A stretch of 64,000 nucleotides of DNA. Source: CABRXV01 sp900754955. Lineage in GTDB: Bacteria; Actinomycetota; Coriobacteriia; Coriobacteriales; Eggerthellaceae. The notes beneath the pieces were generated by a model. That model searched no databases. It saw only the letters and a program-made list of their open reading frames with translations, and was not told where the DNA came from. The stretch's first letter is position 1, and every line of letters begins with the position of its first letter. Location of the stretch: the NCBI GenBank assembly GCA_902475005.1, contig CABRXV010000001.1:17382-81381 (forward strand), given 5' to 3'. A program made the position numbers and the translations under genes. Shown piece after piece: positions 16,157-25,411 of this stretch.

Positions 16157-19100
16157 ATGGCTGAGATTCAAGAGCACGTCGCGTATCTTTCGCAAAACAT
16201 CGGGCCGCGTCCCGCAGGCACCGAGGAAGAACGTCAGGCAGCGCTCTACATGGCTGACATGTTCCAAAGCGAAGCCGACCTGACGGCTGAGGTTGAGGAC
16301 TTCACCTTCTCTTCGGGAACGGGTTTGGCGCGCCTGATTTGCTGCGCGCTGACGATCGTGATGGCGGTTCTGGCTCTGTTCCTGCCCGTCATGGTGGTTC
16401 CCAGCCTTGTTGTAACGCTCGTTGCTGCTGTGATCTTCGCGCTTGAGGCGCTCGGCATTCCCACGTTGTCGCGTATTCTCGGCAAGGGCGTGAGTCAGAA
16501 CGTGGTGGCGAAGTACCTGCCCGCAACGTCTGAGAACCGCCCCGGCCGCCGCCGCAAGATCATTCTCGTGGCTCACTGCGACAGCGGATCCGTCCGCCGC
16601 GAACTCAACGGCGGCTTGGTTGGCGTGCTGCCGGCTCTTCGTTGGGCTGAGCTCGGCGCACTTGTTGCGATCCCGCTTATTCTGCTTATCCGTCTGGCCT
16701 CGACAGCAAGCGGTGCGTTCCTCATGGTGTTGAACGTTCTCACGGTCATCGCTGTGATTCTCGCGCTGCTTCCCATCGTGGCGGAGCTGCTGCGCCGCAC
16801 GGCACCGCTGACCGAAGGTGCGAACTGCAACGCCTCGGGCGCCGCCATGCTGCTTGAGCTGGCGAATCGTATTTCGCTGAGCCGCACACCTGAGATTGCC
16901 GACGACGAGATTGAGATCCATGGGGAAGACGCCGCGCGCGGTGCGGGCCTTGTGCCTGAGGGCACTGATCTCGTGTACGATGCCGCGCCCGAGGCGCTCG
17001 CCGATGAAGGCACGGCTGAGGAGCGTCTGCTCGCTGCGAAGGCCGCCATCGCCGCGCTGTCGGGAAAGCCCGTGAGCGCTACGGTGAACATCGACGTTTC
17101 CGACAACCTCGTTCAGACGGAGCAGCCGCCGATTGAGAGCGACCCGAGCTTCGAGAGCATGCGCGAGCGTCGCGCCGAGGCGATCGAGGCATTCGCTCCC
17201 CATGAGGCTGCGCCCGCTGCGGCAGAGGATGTTTCCGCTGCGGCGTATGCGGAAGGTGCTGTGCAGGGTTCCGCAGAAGGCGCTGCTGACGGCGCTGCGG
17301 CTGCGACTGTTGCTGCGTCGGCTCAGGCTGCTGCGGTTGCCGCTGCTGGATCCGTGCCCGTTTCCGCTCCTGTTGCCGCCGAGCCCGCTGCGCCGCGTGA
17401 CAGTGTTCCTGCGTGGTTCAAGTCGGCTCAGGAGAAGGCGCACAAGAACGCCCCCGCCGAGCCCGCCGCTCCCGTGCAGCGCTCACGCTACGCCGACGCG
17501 CTCGACGCGGCAGTGCGTGAGAGCAGCATCCACTTCCAGCAGGCGAACGCCGCGGTGACGTCCGAGGCCGAGATGCGCCTGCAGCAGATGCGCAACAGCA
17601 TCATGGAGGTGAAGGCGCCGAGTTTCGACGACGCCGAGGCGGCGCAGATGAGCGCTACGGCAGCGGCTGCCGACTCACAGGTTCGCGCAGATCGCGACGA
17701 TTCCGCCCCTGCGACGCGCGGTGTGGACGGCTATCTTGCGCGCACGATGGAGGGTTCCGGCTATGCGGCGGCACCAGAGGCCGCTGCTTCCCAGCCTGTC
17801 GACGCGCCGGTGGCTGCGAGCCTTGCCGCGGCGGTACCTGCTGTTAATGCGGAATCCCCAGCCGATCCTTCCCAGACCGTTCCGTTCGTGATGGACGCTG
17901 CCGAGAGCGCCGCTTCCGCAGAGGCAGCTGCGAGCGCAACGGGCGCTGCGGCAGGTGCAGCGGGCGTAGCGGCCGTGCAACCTGCGCCTGCGCCGGCGTC
18001 CGACGCGGCGGCTGACCGCACGATTGCCTTCATTCCCGTTGCCATCGACGACGAGGAATTGCTGAAGGGAGCGGGTATGAGCCCCGCCGCGGCCGACGTT
18101 GCCTCTGCGACGGCTGCTGAGTCCGCTGAGGTTCATCATCGCAAGAAGCGCGATATCGCCCTTCCGAGCTTGTCCTCCTCGTTCGCTCCGATCGGCGAGC
18201 ATAAGCAGCGCGCGCCGCTTGCGGGCGATGCGCCGCGTTTCGATGAGCGCGCTCAGAAGCTGCGCGCGATGGTTCCTTCGATTGGCGAGGAGCCTGAGGC
18301 TGCCGCGCCTGTCGATGCCCACGCACGTCAGGCGGCGCTGCGCCAGTCGCTTCCGTCTCTTTCGGGTGTAATCCGCGCTCAGCATGGTGAGGACGAACCT
18401 GCCGACGACGCGGCCGACAAGGATGCCGCAAACATGAGCCAGGCCGGCACGTTCGCGTCGATTGGCGCGACGGGTGCCTTTGCCCCTGTTGGCGATGAGC
18501 TGCTCGACGATGTTGATCCCGATGACATGTACATCGAAGACGCCGATGATTCGGCTTACGACGAGCAGTTCACGGAGACGGGTGCGTTTGCGGGTCCCGG
18601 TTATGTGGATATGCCCAAGTCGCGCGCATCGCGTTTCTTCGGTAAGTTCCACTTTGGCCGAAAGAAGAAGGAAGAGGAGATTACGCCGCAGGAGTGGATC
18701 GGCGTTGACGACGAGTTCGAGGCCCGTGCCGTCGGCAAGGCGCGCGGCGGTTGGGAGAGCTTCCGTGAGGATCAGGCTGGCGCGGCGGCGCAGCCCGCAG
18801 CGGACTCCTACCAGGATGAGGCGTACGACGACTACGACGGTTACGACGACGCGTACGACGATGGCTATGATGATTACGACGGCTATGACGACGCGCCCGC
18901 GCCGAATGATCGTGGCCGCTGGAACGGCGGCGGGTTCTCGCGCGGCGCGCTCGGCGAGGCGCTCGGTCGCTTGAAGGGCGGTCGCGGCGGCGATGCTCAT
19001 GGTGCGGCTGACGATGAAGCCGAGGATCGCCGCGCGCATCGTGCGCATCGTGCGCGGAGGAATGCCGACGTCGAAACGCATGCTGATGCGCCCTATGCCG

Positions 19101-19687
19101 ACGATGGCGGGTATGCGGAAGGCGAGGACCTGCGCGCCCACGGCGACGAGGCCGATCAGTTTGCGGCGGTTGCTCGCGCGGCAGCATCGCTCGGTGGCTC
19201 CTCGTATGTCGACGATGTCGAGAAGATCAAGGACTTCCGTTATCGCGGCATCGACACGGAGGTGTGGTTCGTTGCCCTCGGTGCCGAGCTTGCCGACAAC
19301 GGCGGCATGAAGGCTTTCATTGCTGAACATGCAGCCGACCTCAAGGGTGCGATCATCATCGACCTCGAGGGTCTCGGCGCAGGCGAGCTCACGCTCATCG
19401 AGCAGGAGGGCACGTATCGTTCGGTGAAGGCGTCCTCGCGCATGAAGCGTTTGACGCGTAAGGCGTCGTCGCTTCTCGGCATGCCGATCTCCTCGGGCAC
19501 CATGCTGTGGAAGGACAGTGCGGCTACCTGCGCGATGCGCCATGGCTGCCAGGCGATGCACCTTGTGGGCATGGAGCGCGGCAAGACGGCGCTCTTCGGC
19601 GAAGCTGACGATGTGATCGAGAACATCGACGAGGCAACGCTCGCCGCCAACGCTGACTTCGTCATGGAAGTGGTCCGCGCGATCTAA
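16157..19687 (+). CDS. M28-peptidase-fold membrane protein with giant disordered insertion, probably catalytically altered
   Basis: 1176 residues. N-terminal EHVAYLSQNIGPRPAGTEEERQAALYM matches M28 aminopeptidase-like proteins; hydrophobic segments lie near 55-105 and 165-220. Catalytic motifs compared by eye: first His-x-Asp kept (AHCDS, His140); the bridging Asp of GxNDNxSG is Cys224 (GANCNASG); the Glu-Glu pair becomes Glu-Leu near 1044 (GAELADNGG); the next Asp is Glu (IDLEGLG); the C-terminal His is not seen. About 780 residues (roughly 255-1030), rich in Ala, Asp, Glu and with a Tyr-Asp repeat, are inserted between the Asp and Glu motifs. Start chosen for AAAGG 8 nt upstream; ATG 16115 is possible. 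An inactive scaffold or changed metal site is inferred. Confidence 0.78.
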   Translation: MAEIQEHVAYLSQNIGPRPAGTEEERQAALYMADMFQSEADLTAEVEDFTFSSGTGLARLICCALTIVMAVLALFLPVMVVPSLVVTLVAAVIFALEALGIPTLSRILGKGVSQNVVAKYLPATSENRPGRRRKIILVAHCDSGSVRRELNGGLVGVLPALRWAELGALVAIPLILLIRLASTASGAFLMVLNVLTVIAVILALLPIVAELLRRTAPLTEGANCNASGAAMLLELANRISLSRTPEIADDEIEIHGEDAARGAGLVPEGTDLVYDAAPEALADEGTAEERLLAAKAAIAALSGKPVSATVNIDVSDNLVQTEQPPIESDPSFESMRERRAEAIEAFAPHEAAPAAAEDVSAAAYAEGAVQGSAEGAADGAAAATVAASAQAAAVAAAGSVPVSAPVAAEPAAPRDSVPAWFKSAQEKAHKNAPAEPAAPVQRSRYADALDAAVRESSIHFQQANAAVTSEAEMRLQQMRNSIMEVKAPSFDDAEAAQMSATAAAADSQVRADRDDSAPATRGVDGYLARTMEGSGYAAAPEAAASQPVDAPVAASLAAAVPAVNAESPADPSQTVPFVMDAAESAASAEAAASATGAAAGAAGVAAVQPAPAPASDAAADRTIAFIPVAIDDEELLKGAGMSPAAADVASATAAESAEVHHRKKRDIALPSLSSSFAPIGEHKQRAPLAGDAPRFDERAQKLRAMVPSIGEEPEAAAPVDAHARQAALRQSLPSLSGVIRAQHGEDEPADDAADKDAANMSQAGTFASIGATGAFAPVGDELLDDVDPDDMYIEDADDSAYDEQFTETGAFAGPGYVDMPKSRASRFFGKFHFGRKKKEEEITPQEWIGVDDEFEARAVGKARGGWESFREDQAGAAAQPAADSYQDEAYDDYDGYDDAYDDGYDDYDGYDDAPAPNDRGRWNGGGFSRGALGEALGRLKGGRGGDAHGAADDEAEDRRAHRAHRARRNADVETHADAPYADDGGYAEGEDLRAHGDEADQFAAVARAAASLGGSSYVDDVEKIKDFRYRGIDTEVWFVALGAELADNGGMKAFIAEHAADLKGAIIIDLEGLGAGELTLIEQEGTYRSVKASSRMKRLTRKASSLLGMPISSGTMLWKDSAATCAMRHGCQAMHLVGMERGKTALFGEADDVIENIDEATLAANADFVMEVVRAI

Positions 19688-19723
19688 TTAGTTCGATCTA
19701 TCGGCCAGAGTATTCTGCAGAAA

Positions 19724-19770
19724 ACGGGCCCGCCTTCGCAACGTTGGGCGAAGGCGGGCCCGTCGTTTCG
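19724..19770 (+). terminator. Intrinsic terminator after the M28-like gene
   Basis: Perfect 16-bp stem ACGGGCCCGCCTTCGC / GCGAAGGCGGGCCCGT, 8-nt loop, then CGTTTCGTT. Confidence 0.88.
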
Positions 19771-20238
19771 TTGCATGGTTTTGCCTCGCGCAGCGAAACA
19801 TCTCACTCAGCATAAAACGATACGTTCAAAGTTTTCGTTTTCAAAAGATTTCATTTCGCGAGAAATGTCACAAAATGATCCCATTTCCCGCGAAACGCCG
19901 CAGAATGATCTCTTTTTGCATGAAGTGGCGCGTTTAAGCAGTTCGTTTCGCAATTCATCATGCATTACATCTCGCGCGGAATGTTGCGCCCGAACCTGCG
20001 ATTCTCAAAACCCTGCTTCAGGAAAAGAAATCTTGCTGTGTGAAGGAATCGTTTTGCATGAAAAACTGTGTCTAAAGGTTGTTTTCTGCGCAGAATAGTG
20101 CGCAACAACTTCACGTGCGCGAAACAGCGCGCCACGGTTTCACGCCATGCGAAACGCCACGCCCGTATGATTCTGTTTCACGTGAAACAATGTACTCGTA
20201 GGGCTCCGCTTGGAGCAGAGCATTGTGCCCTGGAAGGT
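19771..20238. other. Gene-free gap with degenerate parS-like repeats
   Basis: No credible gene. Between about 19850 and 19915 there are two imperfect tandem copies of roughly 33 bp (each TTCSCGMGAAA..C.CARAATGATC), and 20110-20160 holds more GTTTC/GAAAC half-sites, before the perfect parS at 20174. These look like decayed or half parS elements. Confidence 0.4.
20174..20189. other. parS site 14
   Basis: Perfect 16-bp parS without extended symmetry, 50 nt from the end of the lysR gene. Confidence 0.95.
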
Positions 20239-21219
20239 TTAACTCCGCATTTCGCTGTTTGCGGCGTCCATGTCCCATGGGTCGCGTGCGTTTTCGGCGG
20301 GAACACCCGTAACGGTGGGATTCGTGCGCACGACGTCTTGCAAATTCGCGATGTAGCTTGTGAGCAGTTTGCTCGGCTTGCGTTCGCGGTGCATGATGTA
20401 TCCAACGTGCATGATGCCGGCACCGTCGAGAGGAATCGACGTGATGCCCGAGTGCATCTCACCTGACAGCACACCCGTCGAAAGCGTGTAGCCGCTGTAA
20501 TGGGTGAGCAGGTTCGTCAGCGTACCGCGGTCGGAAATGCGGATGTTCTTCTTGTGCGGCAGATGGCTGAGCGGCTCTTCCGCATAGTAGAACGAATTGG
20601 CGGTGCCCTGCTCGAATGAGTAGCGCGGATAGGCGGCCAAGTCGTCAATGCTCAGGACGCTTTTCCCCGCAAGGGGATGGTTCTCTGAAACGAACACGTG
20701 CACATGGGCGTCAAACAGGTGATAGAAATCGATATTCGCATCGGCAAGCGCCTTCGACAACACGCGGATGTTGAAATCATCGAGGTAGAGGATGCCAGCT
20801 TCGCTGCGGAAGGTGCGCACGTCGTCGATGATCTCGCCCGTCGCGCATTCGCGCAGAATGAAATCGTACTCGTCGCCGGGGAACTGATCGATCGTGTTCA
20901 TGAACGCCTGAACGCTGAATGCGTAGTGTTGCGTCGAGATAGACAGGCGCGCGTGATTGACCTCGCCAGGGGCATAGCGCTCTTCGAGCATATCGGCCTG
21001 TTCGATAACCTGACGTGCGTACCCGAGCAGTTCCGTTCCATCGTTTGTGAGCGTGACGCCGCGGTTGCTGCGCGTGAAAATGGTGATGCCAAGTTCGCGC
21101 TCAAGCTCCTTGATCGCTGTGGAAAGGTTCGACTGCGACGCGTACAGGTTGTGCGCCGCCGCATTGATCGAACCATATTCCGCAATGGCAATAAGGTAGC
21201 GAAGTTGTTGAAGCGTCAT
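20239..21219 (-). CDS. LysR-family transcriptional regulator
   Basis: 326 residues. N-terminal winged HTH (MTLQQLRYLIAIAEYGSINAAAHNLYASQSNLSTAIKELE split over residues 1-40, then GITIFTRSNRGVTLT) and a C-terminal effector-binding domain. AAAGGA lies 5 nt before the ATG; the longer open frame starting in parS site 15 (MFHVKH) is rejected. Divergent from the paaK-oxidoreductase operon, which it probably controls in response to a pathway intermediate (inference from LysR biology). Its effector domain is similar to the HTH-less protein at 23381-24034, sharing IDDV, the SHP/NHPL-like segment, DDxAxYPxxxFxQG and SGxLxG. Confidence 0.93.
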   Translation of the reverse strand: MTLQQLRYLIAIAEYGSINAAAHNLYASQSNLSTAIKELERELGITIFTRSNRGVTLTNDGTELLGYARQVIEQADMLEERYAPGEVNHARLSISTQHYAFSVQAFMNTIDQFPGDEYDFILRECATGEIIDDVRTFRSEAGILYLDDFNIRVLSKALADANIDFYHLFDAHVHVFVSENHPLAGKSVLSIDDLAAYPRYSFEQGTANSFYYAEEPLSHLPHKKNIRISDRGTLTNLLTHYSGYTLSTGVLSGEMHSGITSIPLDGAGIMHVGYIMHRERKPSKLLTSYIANLQDVVRTNPTVTGVPAENARDPWDMDAANSEMRS

Positions 21220-21361
21220 GCGAATCCTTTCTGCTGATACGGTGTCAGCGTCGCACCTGCCAATGCGGCGCCAGATACGGTGCCGAAGCCATACGTCCCC
21301 TGCGTAGAAATCGTCTGCCGGCGATACCGTGTGCTCAAGCCAGTGTCGCGCGCGGTCGGAA

Positions 21362-21377
21362 TGTTTCACGTGAAACA
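21362..21377. other. parS site 15
   Basis: Perfect parS in a 22-bp palindrome, 142 nt upstream of lysR. Confidence 0.95.
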
Positions 21378-21540
21378 TTCGTGCGACCCACTCATGCGGG
21401 GATGTTCCCAGGGCAGTGCTTTACAGTTACATTCACGTGCGGTGATCCCCGCGCATGCGGAGATGCTCCCCAGCGCAATATCTTGCGGTCGGCCGCCTCG
21501 CTGTGATCACCCCGCAAGTCGGCGGTGCGCGGTGCCTAAA

Positions 21541-21556
21541 TGTTTCACGTGAAACA
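21541..21556. other. parS site 16
   Basis: Perfect parS in a 30-bp palindrome (21534-21563) in the lysR-paaK intergenic region. Confidence 0.95.
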
Positions 21557-21642
21557 TTTAGGCTTCGTTCGAGACAACCTGCCGCGGCTTGCTGCATTCC
21601 GTGCATAGCGCGACGCGAATGCTTCGTGCGCAGGTGTCGAAC

Positions 21643-21780
21643 GATATCAAACGACCTGCTCCTCTGGCGCTATTCGCCATCGCGAAGCATCACATTTGAT
21701 GTCAAACAACCTGCCCATTTGACGTCCATTAGACATCCATTCGACGCCATGAAGCATCCTGACGACAAAACGACCTGTCC
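21643..21780 (+). repeat. Three imperfect direct repeats upstream of the paaK operon
   Basis: Copies of a GAyrwCAAAcrACCTGyC-like motif at 21643-21660, 21698-21715 and 21761-21780, spaced about 55-63 bp, each preceded or followed by GAAGCATC-type sequence. They could be regulator-binding sites for the divergent LysR, or debris of an older duplication. The rest of the gap to 22030 shows no gene. Confidence 0.4.
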
Positions 21781-22030
21781 GCCTGCCCGCCTGTCCGCTT
21801 GCCACCCGGATTGTACGCCCCGCCGCCTCGATTGCTCATAGCGTTCGTAAAATACACAAACTGAACTATCGCTTCAGCAGATAACAATGCATCGAAACAT
21901 CGAATGGCGAAACCTGTTGTTTCCGCAGGTGATACGTGATTTGATACTAACTGCTGCAGGCGCGGTTCCGTAACTCGGCCGAACAACGGGGAACCGCCGC
22001 CCGCGAACCGCATCAGACGAAGGAGAACTC

Positions 22031-23368
22031 ATGGCGAAAGACATTCCCTACGATCAGAAATACTACGATCCCGAAATCGAATGCATGCCGCGTCCCGAGT
22101 TGGAGGCCATGCAGCTCGAGCGTTTGCAGGCGATGGTCAAGTACGCCTATGAGAACACCGTGTACTACAAGCGCTCCTTCGACGAGGCGGGCGTGAAGCC
22201 CGAGGACATCAAAACGCTCGCTGACATCGAGAAGTTCCCGTTCATCGACAAGAAGACCGAGCGCGAGACGCAGCACGTCGGCAGCTTCTTCGGTGAGATG
22301 TGCTCGGTGCCCGAGGAAGAGGTCATCTTCATGGCCACTTCGTCGGGTTCGACGGGCGTTCCCACGGTAAGCCCCTTCACGCAGGAGGACTTCGACCTTT
22401 GGCAGGATACCGAAGCGCGCCTGTTCTGGCAGGCGGGCATGCGTCCGAACGACCGCTATGTGCACGGTCTCAACTTCGCGCTGTACGTCGGCGGCCCCGA
22501 CGTGATCGGCGCGCAGCGTCTCGGCGCACTCGCCATCTGGGTGGGCGCCGTGCCGAGCGACCGTCTGCTCTTCGTACTCAAGCAGTACCAGCCGACGATC
22601 ATCTGGACGTCGCCGTCATACGCGTGGACGCTCGGCGAGAAGGCGAAGGAGAAGGGTTACGACCCCAAGACCGACTTCGCCATCCACACGATCATCGTAG
22701 CAGGCGAGCCAGGCGGCTCCATCAAGTCGACGCGTGAGTCGATCGAGGAGCTGTGGGGCGCGAAGGTGGTCGACTTCTTCGGCCTCTCCGACATCTACGG
22801 CGCCTGCGCGGCCATGTGCGAGGCGAAGGACGGCCTGCACATCGTGGAGGACCAGATCCTCGTTGAGACGGTTGACCCCAACACGGGTGACGTGCTCGAA
22901 CCCGGCGAGGTGGGCGAGCTCGTGTACACCACCCTCATGAAGAAAGCGCGCCCGATGATCCGCTTCCGCACGGGCGACATCGGCTACGTCAGCACCGAGA
23001 AGTGCACCTGCGGCCGCACCCTTGCGCGCATCCACGTGACGGGCCGCAAGGACGAGATGTTCATCGTCGGCGCCGTGAACGTGTTCCCGAGCGACATCGA
23101 GTACGTTGTGCGCGGCGAGAAGGGCCTGACGGGCGAGTACTCCATCCGCGTGTACGATCAGAACTTCACGACGAAGTACGAGGTGTCGGTCGAGCGCGCG
23201 CAGAACTCCGAGGAGCCCTACGACGAGGTGGCGCGCCGCGTTGAGAACGCGCTCAAGACGCACACGGGCGTGCGTCCTGCGAAGGTTATCGTCTATGATG
23301 CGGGTAAGCTCGGTACGTCGAGCGAGCACAAGGCGTCGCGTTTTATCGATGAGCGTACGAAGGCATAG
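22031..23368 (+). CDS. paaK: Phenylacetate--CoA ligase family (PaaK-type) adenylate-forming enzyme
   Basis: AMP-forming ligase of aryl acids to CoA. 445 residues; the P-loop FMATSSGSTGVPT, the substrate-pocket region SPSYAWTLGEKAKEKGYDP, FGLSDIYGA (adenine-binding motif), RTGDIGYV and the C-terminal GRKDEMFIVGAVNVFPSDIE hinge are all present. Four cysteines near KCTCGRT resemble the zinc-binding loop of PaaK-like proteins. AAGGAG precedes the ATG. It is the first gene of the operon divergent from lysR and lies upstream of a 2-oxoacid oxidoreductase, suggesting aromatic amino-acid or aryl-pyruvate metabolism (inference); the exact acid is unknown. Confidence 0.9.
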   Translation: MAKDIPYDQKYYDPEIECMPRPELEAMQLERLQAMVKYAYENTVYYKRSFDEAGVKPEDIKTLADIEKFPFIDKKTERETQHVGSFFGEMCSVPEEEVIFMATSSGSTGVPTVSPFTQEDFDLWQDTEARLFWQAGMRPNDRYVHGLNFALYVGGPDVIGAQRLGALAIWVGAVPSDRLLFVLKQYQPTIIWTSPSYAWTLGEKAKEKGYDPKTDFAIHTIIVAGEPGGSIKSTRESIEELWGAKVVDFFGLSDIYGACAAMCEAKDGLHIVEDQILVETVDPNTGDVLEPGEVGELVYTTLMKKARPMIRFRTGDIGYVSTEKCTCGRTLARIHVTGRKDEMFIVGAVNVFPSDIEYVVRGEKGLTGEYSIRVYDQNFTTKYEVSVERAQNSEEPYDEVARRVENALKTHTGVRPAKVIVYDAGKLGTSSEHKASRFIDERTKA

Positions 23369-23380
23369 GAAGAGGGCATC

Positions 23381-24034
23381 ATGAGCAAGACGTTTTCCGT
23401 TTCGGGTCAGCATTATCTGTTCGATGTTCAGACGTTCGCGCAGGTCGTTTTGTCGGCGGGCGGCGATGCCTACCACTACACGCTGTACGACCGCACCACA
23501 CAGGGCGTCATCGACGACGTGGTGAACGGCACGAGCGACCTCGGGGTGATCTTCCAAACTTCGGAAACGGCCGACGAGTTGAACAAGGTGATCGAGGAGG
23601 CGGGCTGCGAGTTCCACGAGCTCATCCGCTCGGCTCCGCGCATCGCGCTGCCGAAGAGCCACCCGATGGGCAACGCGGCAAGCCTGTCGCTCGACGACAT
23701 GGCCGATTACCCGTACGTGTACTTCAACCAGGGTGAAGACGCGCCCGACTACTTCTACGAGGAAGCACTCGCCACGGTGCCGCGCCAGAAGACGATCGCC
23801 TGCACCGACCGCGCCTCGCTGAGCGAGCTCATCATCGCGCTCAACGGCTACACGGTGACGAGCGGCATCCTCGTGGGCATCTCCGACGGCGCGGGCCTCA
23901 ACACCATTCCGCTTGAGACCGACGTCGACCTGCGCCTCGGCTACATCACGCGCAAGGGCGCCGAGCTGAGCAGCCTCGAGCAGCGTTTCGTGGAAAAGCT
24001 CGAGGTGAACCTGGAGAAGTACGCGCGATTCTAG
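23381..24034 (+). CDS. Free-standing LysR-type effector-binding domain lacking the HTH
   Basis: 217 residues, beginning directly at the effector-domain strand (FSVSGQHYLFDVQTFAQVV) and ending with the last helix of that domain. It lines up over its whole length with the effector half of the LysR protein at 20239-21219, but no winged HTH is coded upstream: the gene starts 12 nt after the paaK stop with its own AGAGGG site. It is therefore a complete ligand-binding module, not a frameshift product. It may bind the same metabolite and tune the LysR protein by mixed oligomers, or buffer the ligand (inference). Confidence 0.85.
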   Translation: MSKTFSVSGQHYLFDVQTFAQVVLSAGGDAYHYTLYDRTTQGVIDDVVNGTSDLGVIFQTSETADELNKVIEEAGCEFHELIRSAPRIALPKSHPMGNAASLSLDDMADYPYVYFNQGEDAPDYFYEEALATVPRQKTIACTDRASLSELIIALNGYTVTSGILVGISDGAGLNTIPLETDVDLRLGYITRKGAELSSLEQRFVEKLEVNLEKYARF

Positions 24035-24340
24035 GGGTACGCCTGCGTGTCGCGCAGTGCGATTCGCGCGACGCGGCTCGCCCGCCGCGGCAGCAGCGAC
24101 TTATGGCGTAGCGTGCGCCGTCTACCGCGCGAAATCATACGAACGCGTTGATGCAAGCGCATGTTCGTCGCGGAAAGGGCTGCGGCGTTCATGCGCTTGC
24201 TGTTATGATCGAACGGATGCTGCACGGTGCCGCGATGCATCAGCGCGCGGAAACATCTCGCGTCGCGCGCGCCTGGTGGATGCAGGCGCGAGATGCCGCG
24301 CAAAAACCGTACAGACAAGCCGACGAACGAAGGAGCGGTG
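24035..24340. other. Intergenic region before the oxidoreductase genes
   Basis: 306 nt of GC-rich sequence without a credible gene or terminator; long open frames on both strands here are extensions of neighbouring frames. A separate promoter for the oxidoreductase genes could lie here but no good match is seen. Confidence 0.5.
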
Positions 24341-25411
24341 ATGATAGAGATACTGTGGCACGGCCGCGGCGGGCAGGGGGCGTTCACCGCAGCGCGCCTG
24401 CTGGGTGCCGCTGCCTCCATGGAGGTGGGGGCCTACGCGCTGGCGTTTCCCTCGTTCGGGCCTGAGCGCCGCGGGGCGCCCGTGCGCGCGTTCACGAAGA
24501 TCGCGAACGAACCGATTGGAGACCGCAGCGCCATCGAGCATGCTGACTTCGTCGTGTATCTCGACGACACGCTGCTCGGCGACAGCTGGGCCGCCGAGCT
24601 CAAGCCAGGCGGACGCGTCCTTGTGAACAGCGTGCGCACGTTCGACGACCGGCGCATCATCGCGATCGACGCGAACGGTCTGTCGGAGGAGGTACTCGGC
24701 CGCCCCATTCCGAACACGGTATTTCTCGGCATGCTGTCGGCGCTGTGCGAGAGCGTGTCGGAAAACGACGTGATCGAGGCGATTCGCCAGTACATGCCGC
24801 CGAAGCTTCACGAGAAGAACGAACGCATCGTGGCGGCGGCGCACAGTCGCATGCTCGATCGGCTCGCCGAGGAAGAGGCATTCGCAGCCGATGCGCCCGC
24901 TGGCGCGGCGCCCGCGGCGGTTCTGGGTCCCGCATCCGACGGGAGTTCCGCGTCGGCCAACTCTGCCGCTGCGGACGAGGGAGCTTCCGATGTCGCGCCC
25001 GAGACCAGCAACCCCGCCTCCGCCTCCACCCCCGCGGAGTTCCGCGCCGTGGCGCCGACCAGCTGCCCCGACCGATGGCGCGAGCGCACGCCGCGCCTGC
25101 GATCCGACTTCCTGGTCGCGCCCACATCCGACCCTGCGGTGTTCGCGAAAAGCCCATCCTACCTGGGCGGACACCTCGTATCCAAGAACGCGGGCTGGCG
25201 CAACGAGCGGCCCGTGCTCGATCTGGACACGTGCACGGGGTGCCTCCAGTGCTACCTCTACTGCCCTGACGGCGCAATCTACCGCCGCGGCGTCGCAGCA
25301 GAGCCGCTCGCCATCGACTACGACTTCTGCAAGGGCTGCGGCATCTGCGCGAAGGCGTGCAGGTTCGGCGCCATCGGCATGATTCCCGAAAGCGAGGCGA
25401 TCACGCGATGA
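24341..25411 (+). CDS. 2-oxoacid:ferredoxin oxidoreductase, gamma-delta fusion subunit
   Basis: 356 residues. Residues 1-180 are the gamma domain (ILWHGRGGQGAFTAARLLG, FPSFGPERRGAPVRAF). A linker of about 65 Ala/Ser/Pro-rich residues (about 183-248) joins it to a delta ferredoxin domain with two [4Fe-4S] motifs, CTGCLQCYLYCPDGAI and CKGCGICAKACRFGAI. Electrons from the TPP-bound oxoacid pass through the delta clusters to ferredoxin. AAGGAG precedes the ATG; the frame is open upstream but without similarity. The stop overlaps the alpha-subunit start (ATGA). The gamma-delta fusion is known in some anaerobes; the long linker is typical of this genome. Confidence 0.92.
   Translation: MIEILWHGRGGQGAFTAARLLGAAASMEVGAYALAFPSFGPERRGAPVRAFTKIANEPIGDRSAIEHADFVVYLDDTLLGDSWAAELKPGGRVLVNSVRTFDDRRIIAIDANGLSEEVLGRPIPNTVFLGMLSALCESVSENDVIEAIRQYMPPKLHEKNERIVAAAHSRMLDRLAEEEAFAADAPAGAAPAAVLGPASDGSSASANSAAADEGASDVAPETSNPASASTPAEFRAVAPTSCPDRWRERTPRLRSDFLVAPTSDPAVFAKSPSYLGGHLVSKNAGWRNERPVLDLDTCTGCLQCYLYCPDGAIYRRGVAAEPLAIDYDFCKGCGICAKACRFGAIGMIPESEAITR

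Noticed and set aside
19775..20098. 107-codon frame after the M28-like gene
   Set aside because: It lies beyond the terminator, has no ribosome site, and its repeated ISRE peptides come from degenerate parS-like DNA.
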